DNA of 22,127 bases, from the NCBI GenBank assembly GCA_012521935.1, contig JAAYLJ010000079.1:1-22127 (forward strand), in the 5' to 3' direction. The DNA is from Campylobacteraceae bacterium (GTDB lineage: Bacteria; Campylobacterota; Campylobacteria; Campylobacterales; Campylobacteraceae). Below, in pieces: positions 1 to 7,730 of the stretch (position 1 is its first letter; each line of letters starts with the position of its first letter). The notes under the pieces are model-generated. The model saw nothing but the letters and a program-made list of their open reading frames with translations. It searched no databases and was not told the DNA's origin. The translations under genes were made by a program, and so were the position numbers.

Positions 1-114
1 ATATCTTTAAAAGGAAGCTTAACTGAAGCAGACTGGAAAGCACATATTCCTTATGAAAACATAGATGATTTAATCAAAGCTTTAGAGCAAGCAAAAGCAG
101 AGTTTAACAAGTAA
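1..114 (+). CDS. 3' end of an unidentified protein gene
   Basis: An open frame enters from the left edge and ends at TAA 112-114, giving the last 37 residues of a protein that ends in ...LEQAKAEFNK. The segment is charged and probably alpha-helical (IDDLIKALEQAKAEF). I do not recognise the family from this tail. The frame is open over its whole visible length, the codon use matches the neighbours, and the stop is followed at once by a hairpin terminator, so I take it as the real end of a plus-strand gene converging on aspC. Confidence 0.6.
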   Translation: MSLKGSLTEADWKAHIPYENIDDLIKALEQAKAEFNK

Positions 115-137
115 AAAGAGCCTTTCTAGGCTCTTTT
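114..137. terminator. Bidirectional intrinsic terminator
   Basis: A perfect 9-bp stem pairs AAAAGAGCC (114-122) with GGCTCTTTT (129-137) around the 6-nt loop TTTCTA. It has A-runs on the left and T-runs on the right, so it can work in both directions. It directly follows the plus-strand stop at 112-114. On the minus strand it contains the end of aspC: the aspC stop TAG (128-126) lies in the loop and its last codons form one arm. Confidence 0.8.
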
Positions 138-1298
138 ATAATTTTCTACAAATTTTTTAATCCTACCAATTCCCTCTTGAATGCTAACTTCATCAGTTGC
201 AAAAGAGAATCTAAAATATCCATCACATCCAAAACCAGAACCTGGAACTGTTGCAACTTTTACCTCTTCAAGCATTTTTTTACAAAAAGTCATTGAATCA
301 GGCTCTATCTCTTTGCAGTTAATAAATAGATAAAAAGCACCATCTGGTTTAAAAACTGATAACCCTTTTATTTGACTAAATAGCTCAACTGCCATATCTC
401 TTCTTTTTTCAAAAGCTTTTTTCATATATAGCATTTCATCATTAGCTTGCCCCAAAAGAGCTGGAATAGCGGCTTTTTGAACGATAGAGCAGATATTTGA
501 AGTACTTTGACTTTGAAGATTTTTAATGGCACTATTTAACTCATCCATCACGCTTGCCATATAACCAAATCTCCATCCAGTCATTGCGGCACATTTGCTA
601 AGCCCATTTATAGTAACTGTTCTATTAAAAAGATCCTCACTAACTGAAGCTACAGCTGTAAAAGGTTTTCCATAAATTAATTTTTCATACATTTCATCTG
701 AAGCAACAATGATTTTTGTACCTTTTAAAACTTCGCCCAAAGCTTCTAACTCTTTTTTAGAATATACTGATCCAGTTGGGTTTGAAGGTGTATTTAAAAT
801 CAGTGCTTTAGTTTTTGGGGTAATTGCACACTCTAACATCTTAGGGGTAATTTTAAAATCAGTTTCCTCATTAGTATCTATAAAAACAGGAACTCCCTCG
901 CAATAAAGAATGATTTCAGGATAAGTTACCCAGTAAGGAGCAGGTACAATAACCTCATCTTTTGGATCTATAATGGCTTGAAATAGGTTAAATAAAGAGT
1001 GTTTAGCCCCAACATTTGTAATAATTTGAGAAGTTTCATATCTTAAGCCGTGATCTCTTTTAAGTTTTGTTTGAATGGCTTGAAGAACTTCTGGAGCGCC
1101 TGGGATCGCAGTATATTTTGAAAAACCACTGTTTATTGCCTTTATAGCTTCATCTTTTACAATTTTCAAGGTATCAAAATCTGGCTCTCCTGCTGAAAAA
1201 CTCAAAACATCAATCCCCTCATTTTTCATTTGACGAGCCTTGGATGAAATAGCCATAGTTAGGGACTCTGATAAGACTTGAACTCTTTGTGAAAGCAT
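126..1298 (-). CDS. aspC: Class I PLP aminotransferase (aspartate aminotransferase)
   Basis: This 390-residue enzyme is a fold-type I, subgroup Ib aminotransferase, which moves the amino group between aspartate and 2-oxoglutarate in the cytoplasm. Visible marks are PSNPTG near residue 171 with Asn174, the SDEMYEKLIYG segment with Asp201, and the PLP-lysine block GLSKCAAMTGWRFGY with Lys235. The C-terminal FRFSFA segment carries the expected substrate-carboxylate arginine. Length is normal. The ATG at 1298 follows a good Shine-Dalgarno, AAGGAG (1308-1303). The gene is last in the run of minus-strand genes, 55 bp after cysE, and has its own -10 element. Its stop is buried in the terminator loop. 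The same position next to cysE is occupied by aspB in Campylobacter jejuni. Related Ib enzymes can use other substrates, so exact specificity is inferred. Confidence 0.93.
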   Translation of the reverse strand: MLSQRVQVLSESLTMAISSKARQMKNEGIDVLSFSAGEPDFDTLKIVKDEAIKAINSGFSKYTAIPGAPEVLQAIQTKLKRDHGLRYETSQIITNVGAKHSLFNLFQAIIDPKDEVIVPAPYWVTYPEIILYCEGVPVFIDTNEETDFKITPKMLECAITPKTKALILNTPSNPTGSVYSKKELEALGEVLKGTKIIVASDEMYEKLIYGKPFTAVASVSEDLFNRTVTINGLSKCAAMTGWRFGYMASVMDELNSAIKNLQSQSTSNICSIVQKAAIPALLGQANDEMLYMKKAFEKRRDMAVELFSQIKGLSVFKPDGAFYLFINCKEIEPDSMTFCKKMLEEVKVATVPGSGFGCDGYFRFSFATDEVSIQEGIGRIKKFVENYKRA

Positions 1299-1325
1299 GT
1301 GACTCCTTAAGTAAAAATTATAATG

Positions 1326-1331
1326 ATTATA
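1326..1331 (-). promoter_or_regulatory. -10 element of aspC
   Basis: Read on the minus strand this is a perfect TATAAT, about 28 nt upstream of the aspC start and inside the 55-bp cysE-aspC gap. No clear -35 is visible, as is common in Campylobacterota promoters. It would allow aspC to be transcribed apart from the upstream operon. Confidence 0.5.
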
Positions 1332-1353
1332 CCATAAAGAAAATATTGGACTT

Positions 1354-2067
1354 TTAATCTTTGATTGTTTTTATGAAGGATTTATAGATTTCATCTAGCT
1401 CACTATCTTCATCAAGCAAGCCTTTATGCTCTTCATTAATGGCCTCTTCAATATTAGCAACCCTTTTTACCAAATATGCAAAAAGCTCTTTATTAATATC
1501 TGGAATTTTATTGTGCGCTCTTGGGTTTTTATCTCTTCCTTTATCTATCACTCTAGCTGGTATTCCAACAGCAGTTGACTCATCTGGTACATTTTTTACT
1601 ACAACAGAATTTGAACCAATTCTACAATTTTTTCCAATGACTATATCACCTAAAATCTTTGCGCCAGCTCCAATAACCGCTCCATCTTCAATAGTAGGGT
1701 GCCTTTTAACTCCCTTTTCAAGGCTAACTCCACCTAAAGTGACTCCTTGGTAAATTAAAACATCATTTCCAATGATTGCTGTTTCACCAATGACCACTCC
1801 AATGGCATGATCTAAAAAGACTCTTCTGCCTATTTTAGCGCCTGGATGAAGATCTACGCTTGTTAAAAATTGAGAAATACCCATTAATATTCTAGCTATT
1901 TTTTTAAATCCATTTTGATGCAAAAAATGCGCTACTCTGTAATTTACCACTGCCCAAACGCCTGGATAGTTAAAAAAAAGTTCAAATCTTGATTTAAAAG
2001 CAGGATCGTTTTTACTAGGCATTGAAAAGTCTTCTTTTATTAACTCCCAAACAGACATCTCTTTCAT
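1354..2067 (-). CDS. cysE: Serine O-acetyltransferase
   Basis: This 237-residue protein transfers acetyl from acetyl-CoA to serine, giving O-acetylserine for cysteine synthesis. The N-terminal half is helical. From about residue 72 to 175 it shows hexapeptide repeats of a left-handed beta-helix (IGRRVFLDHAIG, VVIGETAIIG, VLIYQGVTLGG, TIEDGAVIGAGAKILG). The catalytic Asp86-His87 pair (LDHA) and His123 (KRHP) are present. The ATG at 2067 overlaps the speA stop as ATGA (2067-2064), so translation is probably coupled. A second ATG three codons in (MSVWELI) matches the usual start of the family about equally well and has GAAAGAG before it. The C-terminal tail of about 50 residues after the helix is charged. 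Confidence 0.94.
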   Translation of the reverse strand: MKEMSVWELIKEDFSMPSKNDPAFKSRFELFFNYPGVWAVVNYRVAHFLHQNGFKKIARILMGISQFLTSVDLHPGAKIGRRVFLDHAIGVVIGETAIIGNDVLIYQGVTLGGVSLEKGVKRHPTIEDGAVIGAGAKILGDIVIGKNCRIGSNSVVVKNVPDESTAVGIPARVIDKGRDKNPRAHNKIPDINKELFAYLVKRVANIEEAINEEHKGLLDEDSELDEIYKSFIKTIKD

Positions 2068-3914
2068 TCATTTTCCTTGCCAATTGTTTTTAAGTAGCCA
2101 TTATCGTTTAAAAATAGATAAATTTCCCCCAATATATGCTTTCTTTGTCTATCATCTATTAAGTTTGAATTTTCAATCCTATCATATAAATTATCTTGAA
2201 TCTCTCTTACATCATAATCTAAATCTTCCAAAATATCTTGGATACACTGAGACTCTAGCAATCCTTCTATTTTATAGCCTCTCTCCTCACCATCTTCAAT
2301 GCGAATAACAGCTTCAGTTGGGTGGGTAAAAAGATTATGTTTCATCCCTAAAACTTCTTGATACGCCCCAACTAGAAAAAACCCTAAAAAGTAATTTCTC
2401 TCAGCCACATCAACATCATGCAAAAATAGAGGGTTTTCTGGACTAAATCCTATCTCTCCATCACTATCACAGGTTATATCCCAAAGTGAAGCTGATCTTG
2501 TTGGTGGCTCATCTAATCTATCAAGCGGCATAACAGGAAAACTTTGATCTATCCCCCAATAATCAGGCAAGCTTTGAAACATAGAAAAATTTACCAAATA
2601 TCTCTCTTGAACTCTTTCTTGAATATCCATTATCTCTGTATAGTGCTTGTCTCCTAGCATTCCAACAGCTTTTTTAATGATTAAATTTACTAAAACTTCA
2701 GTATTGGATCTATCTTGAAGATCTATATATCCTAAGTCAAAAAGAGTAAGCAGTGACTCCATATGATCTATGCTATCATGCAAATACTCTAAAGCATTAC
2801 TAGGCTTAATAGCTTTAAATAGTTCATAAAGCTCTGTTATAAGAGGCGGGTTCTCTTTTTTTAATTGGAGTTTTCCCTCAGTATATTCTTGAGAAAATAG
2901 CTCCAGCACTGGAGCCACTAAAACTGCGTGACTAGCGGCAATATACCTTCCAGATTCAATAAAAATATCAGGTTCTATCTCTTGTTTTTGATTTGCAATA
3001 GTTTTAAGCAAGAAAACAACGTCATTTGCATATTCAGCTAAAGTATAGTTTCTACTTGGAGTGTTTTTATATTGAGAATACTCAATCGCTAAACCTCCGC
3101 CTAAATTTATAGCTCTTAAGTTTTTAGCACCCATTTTACGAAGTTCTGCATATATATTTCCAGCCTCTCTTAAGGCTTTTTTCAAAGGGTTTATATCTGT
3201 TATTTGAGAGCCAATATGAAAATGAATCATTGTAAAACTATCTAAAAGATTGGCTTCTTTTAGCATATTAATAGCTTTTATAAGCTCAGTTGAAGTAAGT
3301 CCAAATTTAGAGTTTATTCCTCCGCTTTTTGCCCAAATTCCAATCCCTGAGCTATGAAGCCTAATTCTAAGTCCTATGTTTGGTTTTGGTTTAAATCTCT
3401 CATTTACAGTCTCAATGATGCTCTCAAGCTCATTTAGCCCCTCAATTGTAAGAGTTATATTGTGCCCCATTTCAGCTGCGATAAAGCCAATATTTATCAT
3501 CTCTTTATCTTTAAATCCATTTACAGTTATGGGCGCTCCATCATTATTGTAACTCATTGCTAGCAAAAGCTCAGCTTTTGAGCCAGCTTCAAGCCCGTAT
3601 CCATAAGGTTTTCCAACTTCAACTAAGTTTTTTACAAAACCTGGATATTGGTTAACTTTTAATGGATATACAGCATTAAAACTACCCTCGTAATGAAACT
3701 CGACTTTTGCTTTTCTAAAACTATTGTAAATAAGATCAATCTGTTTTTTAATTAGATGAGGAAATCTTAAAAGAATTGGGCCTCTTATTCCATCTTCTCT
3801 TATCTCTTCTACTATGTCATAAAGGGCTGGCTTGATTCCTTTATTTACACAAACTTTTCCATTTTCAATAATAAAGTTATTATTTCCCCAAATATTTAAT
3901 CCATAGTTAGCCAT
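2064..3914 (-). CDS. speA: Biosynthetic arginine decarboxylase
   Basis: This 616-residue protein belongs to the large fold-type III arginine decarboxylases that convert arginine to agmatine, feeding putrescine and spermidine synthesis. Marks are the PLP lysine in YPLKVNQYPG (Lys86), YGLEAGSKAELL, the FHIGSQI strand, the phosphate-binding NLGGGLAIEY, and the C-terminal WDITCDSDGEI block with catalytic Cys482. Length is close to the family norm. The ATG at 3914 lies inside the end of hisS (19-nt overlap) and follows AAGGAT with good spacing. In Campylobacterota agmatine is thought to feed the carboxyspermidine route; the rest of that route is not in this window. Confidence 0.95.
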   Translation of the reverse strand: MANYGLNIWGNNNFIIENGKVCVNKGIKPALYDIVEEIREDGIRGPILLRFPHLIKKQIDLIYNSFRKAKVEFHYEGSFNAVYPLKVNQYPGFVKNLVEVGKPYGYGLEAGSKAELLLAMSYNNDGAPITVNGFKDKEMINIGFIAAEMGHNITLTIEGLNELESIIETVNERFKPKPNIGLRIRLHSSGIGIWAKSGGINSKFGLTSTELIKAINMLKEANLLDSFTMIHFHIGSQITDINPLKKALREAGNIYAELRKMGAKNLRAINLGGGLAIEYSQYKNTPSRNYTLAEYANDVVFLLKTIANQKQEIEPDIFIESGRYIAASHAVLVAPVLELFSQEYTEGKLQLKKENPPLITELYELFKAIKPSNALEYLHDSIDHMESLLTLFDLGYIDLQDRSNTEVLVNLIIKKAVGMLGDKHYTEIMDIQERVQERYLVNFSMFQSLPDYWGIDQSFPVMPLDRLDEPPTRSASLWDITCDSDGEIGFSPENPLFLHDVDVAERNYFLGFFLVGAYQEVLGMKHNLFTHPTEAVIRIEDGEERGYKIEGLLESQCIQDILEDLDYDVREIQDNLYDRIENSNLIDDRQRKHILGEIYLFLNDNGYLKTIGKENE

Positions 3915-5131
3915 GATCCATCCTTAAAAGTAGAGTAGGGGACAGTTCTCTCCTCTTTGTTTTCCAAATTTTTTACCCAAACTGTATCATCTATTAACTC
4001 ATTTTCACCAATGCAAGCACACCATAAACACTCACTTTTATCAGCTTGTTTTAGGTGAGATTTTAAACTTTTTAACTCATACTCATAAACTGTTTTTATT
4101 TTTTTTCTAAGCTCATATGTAGCTTTTAAAGCTTTTTTTGTTGCACTTTCACTTAAAACTCCCAAATATACTCCACTTCTAGGCTCTAATGGTGGTTTGG
4201 CTAACTCTAAAAGTCTTTCAATGCCCATTGCAAAACCAATGCCTTTTGTTGGTTTTCCACCTAAAAATTCAACAAGTCTATCATATCTACCTCCGCCAGC
4301 AACGGCACTTTGAGCACCTATCTCATCACTAATAAATTCAAATGCACTCTTAGTATAATAATCAAGTCCTCGAACTAACCAAGGATCTAAACTAAAATCG
4401 ATCTTCAAAATAGTCAAAAACTCTTGAAGATTTTTAAAATCCTCACTACAAGAAGAGCACAAATGATCTGTTACCAAAGGCGCATCTTTTAGCTGCATTT
4501 GACAATTGCTATTTTTACAATCTAACACTCTAATTGGATTTAACTCTTTTCTTCTTAAGCAATCTTCACAAAGATTTGGAATTTTATTTAAAAACTCTAT
4601 TAATTTTTCTCTATATTTTGGCATACACTCAGGGCAGCCTAAAGAGTTTAATTTTAGCGTTGCTTTAACTCCTAAATTATCCAAAATCTCTTTTAGCATC
4701 GCTATAATAAATGCGTCTTCTTTAGGATCATCAATCCCAAAAGATTCAACTCCAAATTGATGAAACTGCCTAAATCTGCCTTTTTGTGGCCTTTCGTACC
4801 TATACATTGGGCCATGATAAAAGTACCGTTTTTTTACCCCAGCTCTATCCATTTTATGCTCTATGAAAGCTCTAACCACCCCAGCAGTTCCCTCAGGCCT
4901 TAAGCAGACATCATTTCCACCTTTATCTACAAATCTATACATCTCTTTTCCAACAATATCGCTACTCTCGCCAACGCTTCTTAAAAATAGTGAACTCTCT
5001 TCTAAAATAGGAGTTTGAACTAATTCAAATCCATATTTTTTAGCAATATTTGTAGAAGTTTGGATAACAAATTCATATCTTTTATTTTCTGGCTCAAATA
5101 GATCTTTCATCCCTTTTAAAGCTTTTATCAT
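3896..5131 (-). CDS. hisS: Histidine-tRNA ligase
   Basis: This 411-residue class II synthetase charges tRNA-His. Motif 2 is at about residues 107-128 (MYRYERPQKGRFRQFHQFG), the histidine-specific block LVRGLDYYTKSAFEF at 252-266, and the next block AVAGGGRYDRLVEFLGG at 276-292, with motif 3 in GIGFAMGIERLL. The segment between has cysteine pairs GCPEC (166, 169), CEDC (188, 191), Cys205/Cys210 and CSSC (225, 228). I recall this cysteine-rich insertion from other bacterial HisRS; metal binding is an inference. The start ATG overlaps the tmk stop as ATGA (5131-5128) and follows AAGGAT. The C-terminal anticodon-binding domain seems short, but the end is conserved in type. Confidence 0.95.
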   Translation of the reverse strand: MIKALKGMKDLFEPENKRYEFVIQTSTNIAKKYGFELVQTPILEESSLFLRSVGESSDIVGKEMYRFVDKGGNDVCLRPEGTAGVVRAFIEHKMDRAGVKKRYFYHGPMYRYERPQKGRFRQFHQFGVESFGIDDPKEDAFIIAMLKEILDNLGVKATLKLNSLGCPECMPKYREKLIEFLNKIPNLCEDCLRRKELNPIRVLDCKNSNCQMQLKDAPLVTDHLCSSCSEDFKNLQEFLTILKIDFSLDPWLVRGLDYYTKSAFEFISDEIGAQSAVAGGGRYDRLVEFLGGKPTKGIGFAMGIERLLELAKPPLEPRSGVYLGVLSESATKKALKATYELRKKIKTVYEYELKSLKSHLKQADKSECLWCACIGENELIDDTVWVKNLENKEERTVPYSTFKDGSWLTMD

Positions 5132-5705
5132 TTTATAAATCCTTCAATACTTTTTGCAATACTCTCAATGTTACGAGAAGCATCTATGTGTAAAATAGGA
5201 AGTTCTACCCTTTTTAAAACACTCTTCATCTTCTCTTGAACTTTCATTAAATAATCAACCCCTCTAAGCTCAATTGCATCTAACTCTTTTTCTTGAAGCC
5301 TCTTTTTAATCAAGCTAGTAGTAGTTTCAAAAAAGACAATCTTCCCTTCAAAACTTCCACCAAGAGCTAATCTATTTAATAAAAACAAAGTTCCTAAATC
5401 TACCTCTATCTCATTAGCAAGCGCGTAAGAGATGCCAGAAATGAACCCTCTATCACTTAAGATTAAAGAGTTTTTATTTGGATATATAACCTCTTCATAG
5501 TGCTGAGCTCTATCAGCTAAAAACAAAAACAGCTCACTTTTGCTTGATAGTGGTTTTTTTTGCCCTAAAATAAGTTCTCTTAAGCTAACGCCAAGCTGCG
5601 TACCACCTGGCTCTTTCGTGAGAATGGCATTTGGAAAACTGTTTTTTATCATATTTATCTGCGTTGATTTGCCAGTAGTATCAACCCCTTCAAACCATAC
5701 AACCA
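5128..5705 (-). CDS. tmk: Thymidylate kinase, TTG start
   Basis: This kinase of about 192 residues phosphorylates dTMP to dTDP. The P-loop is FEGVDTTGKST (residues 5-15), followed by the TKEPGG loop and the ADRAQHYEEVI and LSDRGFISGISYA blocks that bind the nucleotide. The start is TTG at 5705-5703 (TTG at this locus is 5706-5704 if counted directly from the coaD stop), abutting the coaD stop TAA with no gap; no ATG lies in frame before the P-loop. The TTG is well supported by AAGGAGAG in the last codons of coaD, about 6 nt upstream. It sits between coaD and hisS in one transcript. Confidence 0.93.
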
Positions 5706-5706
5706 A

Positions 5707-6186
5707 TTAACTCTCCTTGAGGTATTTTAAAATTGAAGATGGAACTAAGTGGCTAACACAGCCATTATATTTTAAAATGGATCTAACAATAGATGAGCTA
5801 ATGAAGGCATTTTCTAGGCTAGGCATTAGATACATTGTCTCAAGCTCTTCCCATAAAGATGAGTTTGCATAACCAATTTGCAACTCATACTCAAAGTCAC
5901 TTACTGCTCTTAAACCTCTAATGATCATCATTGCGTTATTTTCTTTTGCAAAATCAACTAATAGCGTATCAAAAGGTACAACTTTTACTGTTTCAAACTC
6001 TTTTGTTGCTTCTTTAGCCATTTTTACCCTAGTTTCAATGCTATAAAGCGGACTTTTTTCACTAGAGATTGCAACTGCTACAATAACCTCTTCAAAAACT
6101 CTTGTCGCTCTTTTAATGATGTCAATATGCCCATTAGTAATAGGATCAAAAGTGCCTGGATATACCGCTTTATCAATGAAGCTCAT
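5707..6186 (-). CDS. coaD: Phosphopantetheine adenylyltransferase
   Basis: This 159-residue nucleotidyltransferase joins ATP and 4'-phosphopantetheine to dephospho-CoA, the fourth step of CoA synthesis. It has the AVYPGTFDPITNGH block with the catalytic H-x-G-H-type motif (TNGH, His20), IIRGLRAVSDFEYELQ in the middle, and ISSSIVRSI near residue 130. Length is exactly as expected. The ATG at 6186 overlaps the end of ubiX by 14 nt and follows AAGGTGGGAAG. Its stop TAA touches the tmk start. Confidence 0.96.
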   Translation of the reverse strand: MSFIDKAVYPGTFDPITNGHIDIIKRATRVFEEVIVAVAISSEKSPLYSIETRVKMAKEATKEFETVKVVPFDTLLVDFAKENNAMMIIRGLRAVSDFEYELQIGYANSSLWEELETMYLMPSLENAFISSSIVRSILKYNGCVSHLVPSSILKYLKES

Positions 6187-6706
6187 CTTCCCACCTTTTA
6201 AAAAGATTGTGAGGGATATTTAAAAAATCAAACCATTTCCCAATTAAAAAATCTTCCATTTCATCTAAAGTTTGCGCATTTGAATAGTATGCTAATACTG
6301 GAGGTGAGATACAAACTCCAAGTCTTGAGAGTTTAAGCATATTCTCAAGCGCAATTGCGCTAAAGGGCATCTCTCTTGGAGCTAAAAGAAGTTTTCTTTG
6401 TTCTTTTAGCATAACTGAAGCAGTTCTAGTTAAAAGATTGTCGCTAATTCCATTTGCTATTTTTGCTAAAGTGTTCATACTACAAGGGATTATCACCATA
6501 CCATCATTTAAAAATGATCCTGAAGCACTCACTCCGCCACTATTTAAATCATCTAAAACTATCTCATTTAACTCTTTTCTCTCAACCTCTTTTGCGCCAT
6601 CAGAGTAAATTGAGTAAATTTCATAATCTTTTGGCAAATTTTTTTTAAATTTTGCTGCCAAATGAACTCCGCTTGCGCCACTAACGCCTAAAATAATCCT
6701 TCTCAT
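6173..6706 (-). CDS. ubiX: UbiX-family flavin prenyltransferase
   Basis: This 177-residue flavoprotein adds a dimethylallyl group to reduced FMN, making the prenyl-FMN cofactor of UbiD-type decarboxylases. It shows the N-terminal GVSGASGVHLA loop, IPCSMNTLAKIANGISDNLLTR-type central block with the conserved serine and asparagine, and APREMPFSAIALENMLKL followed by the SPPVLAYYS segment. Length is slightly short of the family norm. The ATG overlaps the flgA stop as ATGA (6706-6703). The Shine-Dalgarno is weak, so translation probably depends on coupling to flgA. No UbiD partner is in the window. In this phylum the cofactor most likely serves menaquinone synthesis, which is an inference. Confidence 0.92.
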   Translation of the reverse strand: MRRIILGVSGASGVHLAAKFKKNLPKDYEIYSIYSDGAKEVERKELNEIVLDDLNSGGVSASGSFLNDGMVIIPCSMNTLAKIANGISDNLLTRTASVMLKEQRKLLLAPREMPFSAIALENMLKLSRLGVCISPPVLAYYSNAQTLDEMEDFLIGKWFDFLNIPHNLFKRWEDELH

Positions 6707-7587
6707 TCTACTATCAATACCTTTTTACTTGAAATAACGGTGGCATTATAAATTTTTCCATCACTTGATCTTACTCTAACCCTATCTCCCTTATCTCCAC
6801 TTGTTAAAGCTATGGCAGGAATAGAGAGCTCCAACCCTCCATCTTTTATCACAGCATGAACAAACTCTTGCTTTAATAAAAGAGGTTTTTTATCTATATG
6901 CCTTCTTAATAAAAGCGTCCCCTCTTTTACAAAATGCCTTATTTTCCACTCATTATCTTCTATGCTTAAAAGAGGATAATCGCTTAAATTACTCAACTCA
7001 AATTTAGTCTTTTCAACCATATAAGGGGTTAGGATTGTACCCTTTGAGAGATTATTTTTTGCTTTAACTCCACTAATGAAAGCCTTTATCTCATATTTGA
7101 AAAAAACTCTTTTGCTAAGTCCTCTCTCATCTAAAAAAATTGCGGAAAAGCTGCCTCTATTTTTTTTTAAATTTGCATCATTTATATTTAACTCTTTGAA
7201 AATATAGTTATCATCTTTTGGTAAAGAGTTTTGAGCTAAAAGTAAAAAATCTTTAAATTCAATCTCTTCATAAGCCTCTTCATAAGCACTTTTTAAAGCA
7301 TTTTCTAAAACTTTTAAATTGCTATTTGTTGTACAGTTTTTTGTAATGGAGATAATGTTTTCACTAAAATTTTCTACCTTAAATCCCTTAGTATTTAAAA
7401 TCTCTTTTAATTTAATAGAAGGAATTTGAAATTTGGAAACATTAGGGATTTCTAAGATTTTCATATCTGCTTTGACATCTTTTTTTAAATCTAAAAGCAT
7501 TAAAAAATCCCCATTAATACAGTAGTGCTCTTTTAATTTAATCTTATCTGCTTGAAGTGTTATAAAAAAGGTTAAAAGTATAAAAAT
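6703..7587 (-). CDS. flgA: Flagellar P-ring chaperone FlgA, start codon unclear
   Basis: FlgA is a periplasmic chaperone for building the flagellar P ring. The C-terminal third looks like a SAF/FlgA domain (LSKGTILTPYMVEKTKF, later GDKGDRVRVRSSDGKIYNA). The N-terminal part KLKEHYCINGDFLMLLDL fits the conserved FlgA start, and before it IFILLTFFITLQA reads as a signal-peptide core. The frame runs upstream through the tRNA-Gly gene, where translation gives nonsense (GNSSVVEHNLAKVG). Between the tRNA 3' end and the core there is no ATG, GTG or TTG in any frame. I placed the start at ATT 7587, whose A is the last base of the tRNA CCA; ATA 7581 is an alternative. A later in-frame ATG (MLLDLK) would remove the signal peptide. 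Function is fairly sure, start is not. Confidence 0.8.
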   Translation of the reverse strand: MFILLTFFITLQADKIKLKEHYCINGDFLMLLDLKKDVKADMKILEIPNVSKFQIPSIKLKEILNTKGFKVENFSENIISITKNCTTNSNLKVLENALKSAYEEAYEEIEFKDFLLLAQNSLPKDDNYIFKELNINDANLKKNRGSFSAIFLDERGLSKRVFFKYEIKAFISGVKAKNNLSKGTILTPYMVEKTKFELSNLSDYPLLSIEDNEWKIRHFVKEGTLLLRRHIDKKPLLLKQEFVHAVIKDGGLELSIPAIALTSGDKGDRVRVRSSDGKIYNATVISSKKVLIVE

Positions 7588-7661
7588 GGAGCGGGAAACG
7601 AGGTTCGAACTCGCGACCCCAACCTTGGCAAGGTTGTGCTCTACCACTGAGCTATTCCCGC
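7587..7661 (-). tRNA. tRNA-Gly (GCC)
   Basis: The minus strand folds into a full cloverleaf of 75 nt. The acceptor stem is GCGGGAA/TTCCCGC, the D arm is GCTC/GAGC, the anticodon stem is CAACC/GGTTG around the loop TTGCCAA with anticodon GCC, and the T arm is GCGAG TTCGAAC CTCGT. The discriminator base is T (U in RNA), as usual for bacterial tRNA-Gly, and CCA is encoded (7589-7587). It is the first gene behind the promoter at 7676-7704, and flgA follows with no spacer. Confidence 0.97.
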
Positions 7662-7675
7662 GAAAGTAGGGTGAA

Positions 7676-7704
7676 ATCTTAACAAATATTTTATATATTG
7701 TCAA
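7676..7704 (-). promoter_or_regulatory. Strong sigma-70 promoter of tRNA-Gly and the flgA operon
   Basis: On the minus strand there is a perfect -35 TTGACA (7704-7699), a 17-bp spacer and -10 TAAGAT (7681-7676). The start of transcription would be about 7669, some 8 nt before the mature tRNA 5' end. The -35 sits in a 13-bp palindrome, ATATTG-A-CAATAT on the minus strand, which could be an operator or chance in AT-rich DNA. No terminator is visible between the tRNA and flgA, so the promoter can drive the whole run down to cysE. Confidence 0.75.
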
Positions 7705-7730
7705 TATTTTCACCACTTAAATCTCCTAGT

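Noticed and set aside
4440..4640. Cysteine pairs in hisS as a novel zinc domain
   Set aside because: I recall similar paired cysteines in the insertion region of HisRS from other bacteria, so this is a known variant.
7588..7716. Extended N-terminus of flgA starting at ATG 7716
   Set aside because: It runs antisense-free through the whole tRNA-Gly gene in the same direction, and its translation there is just the tRNA read as codons. The flgA signal peptide begins after the tRNA.
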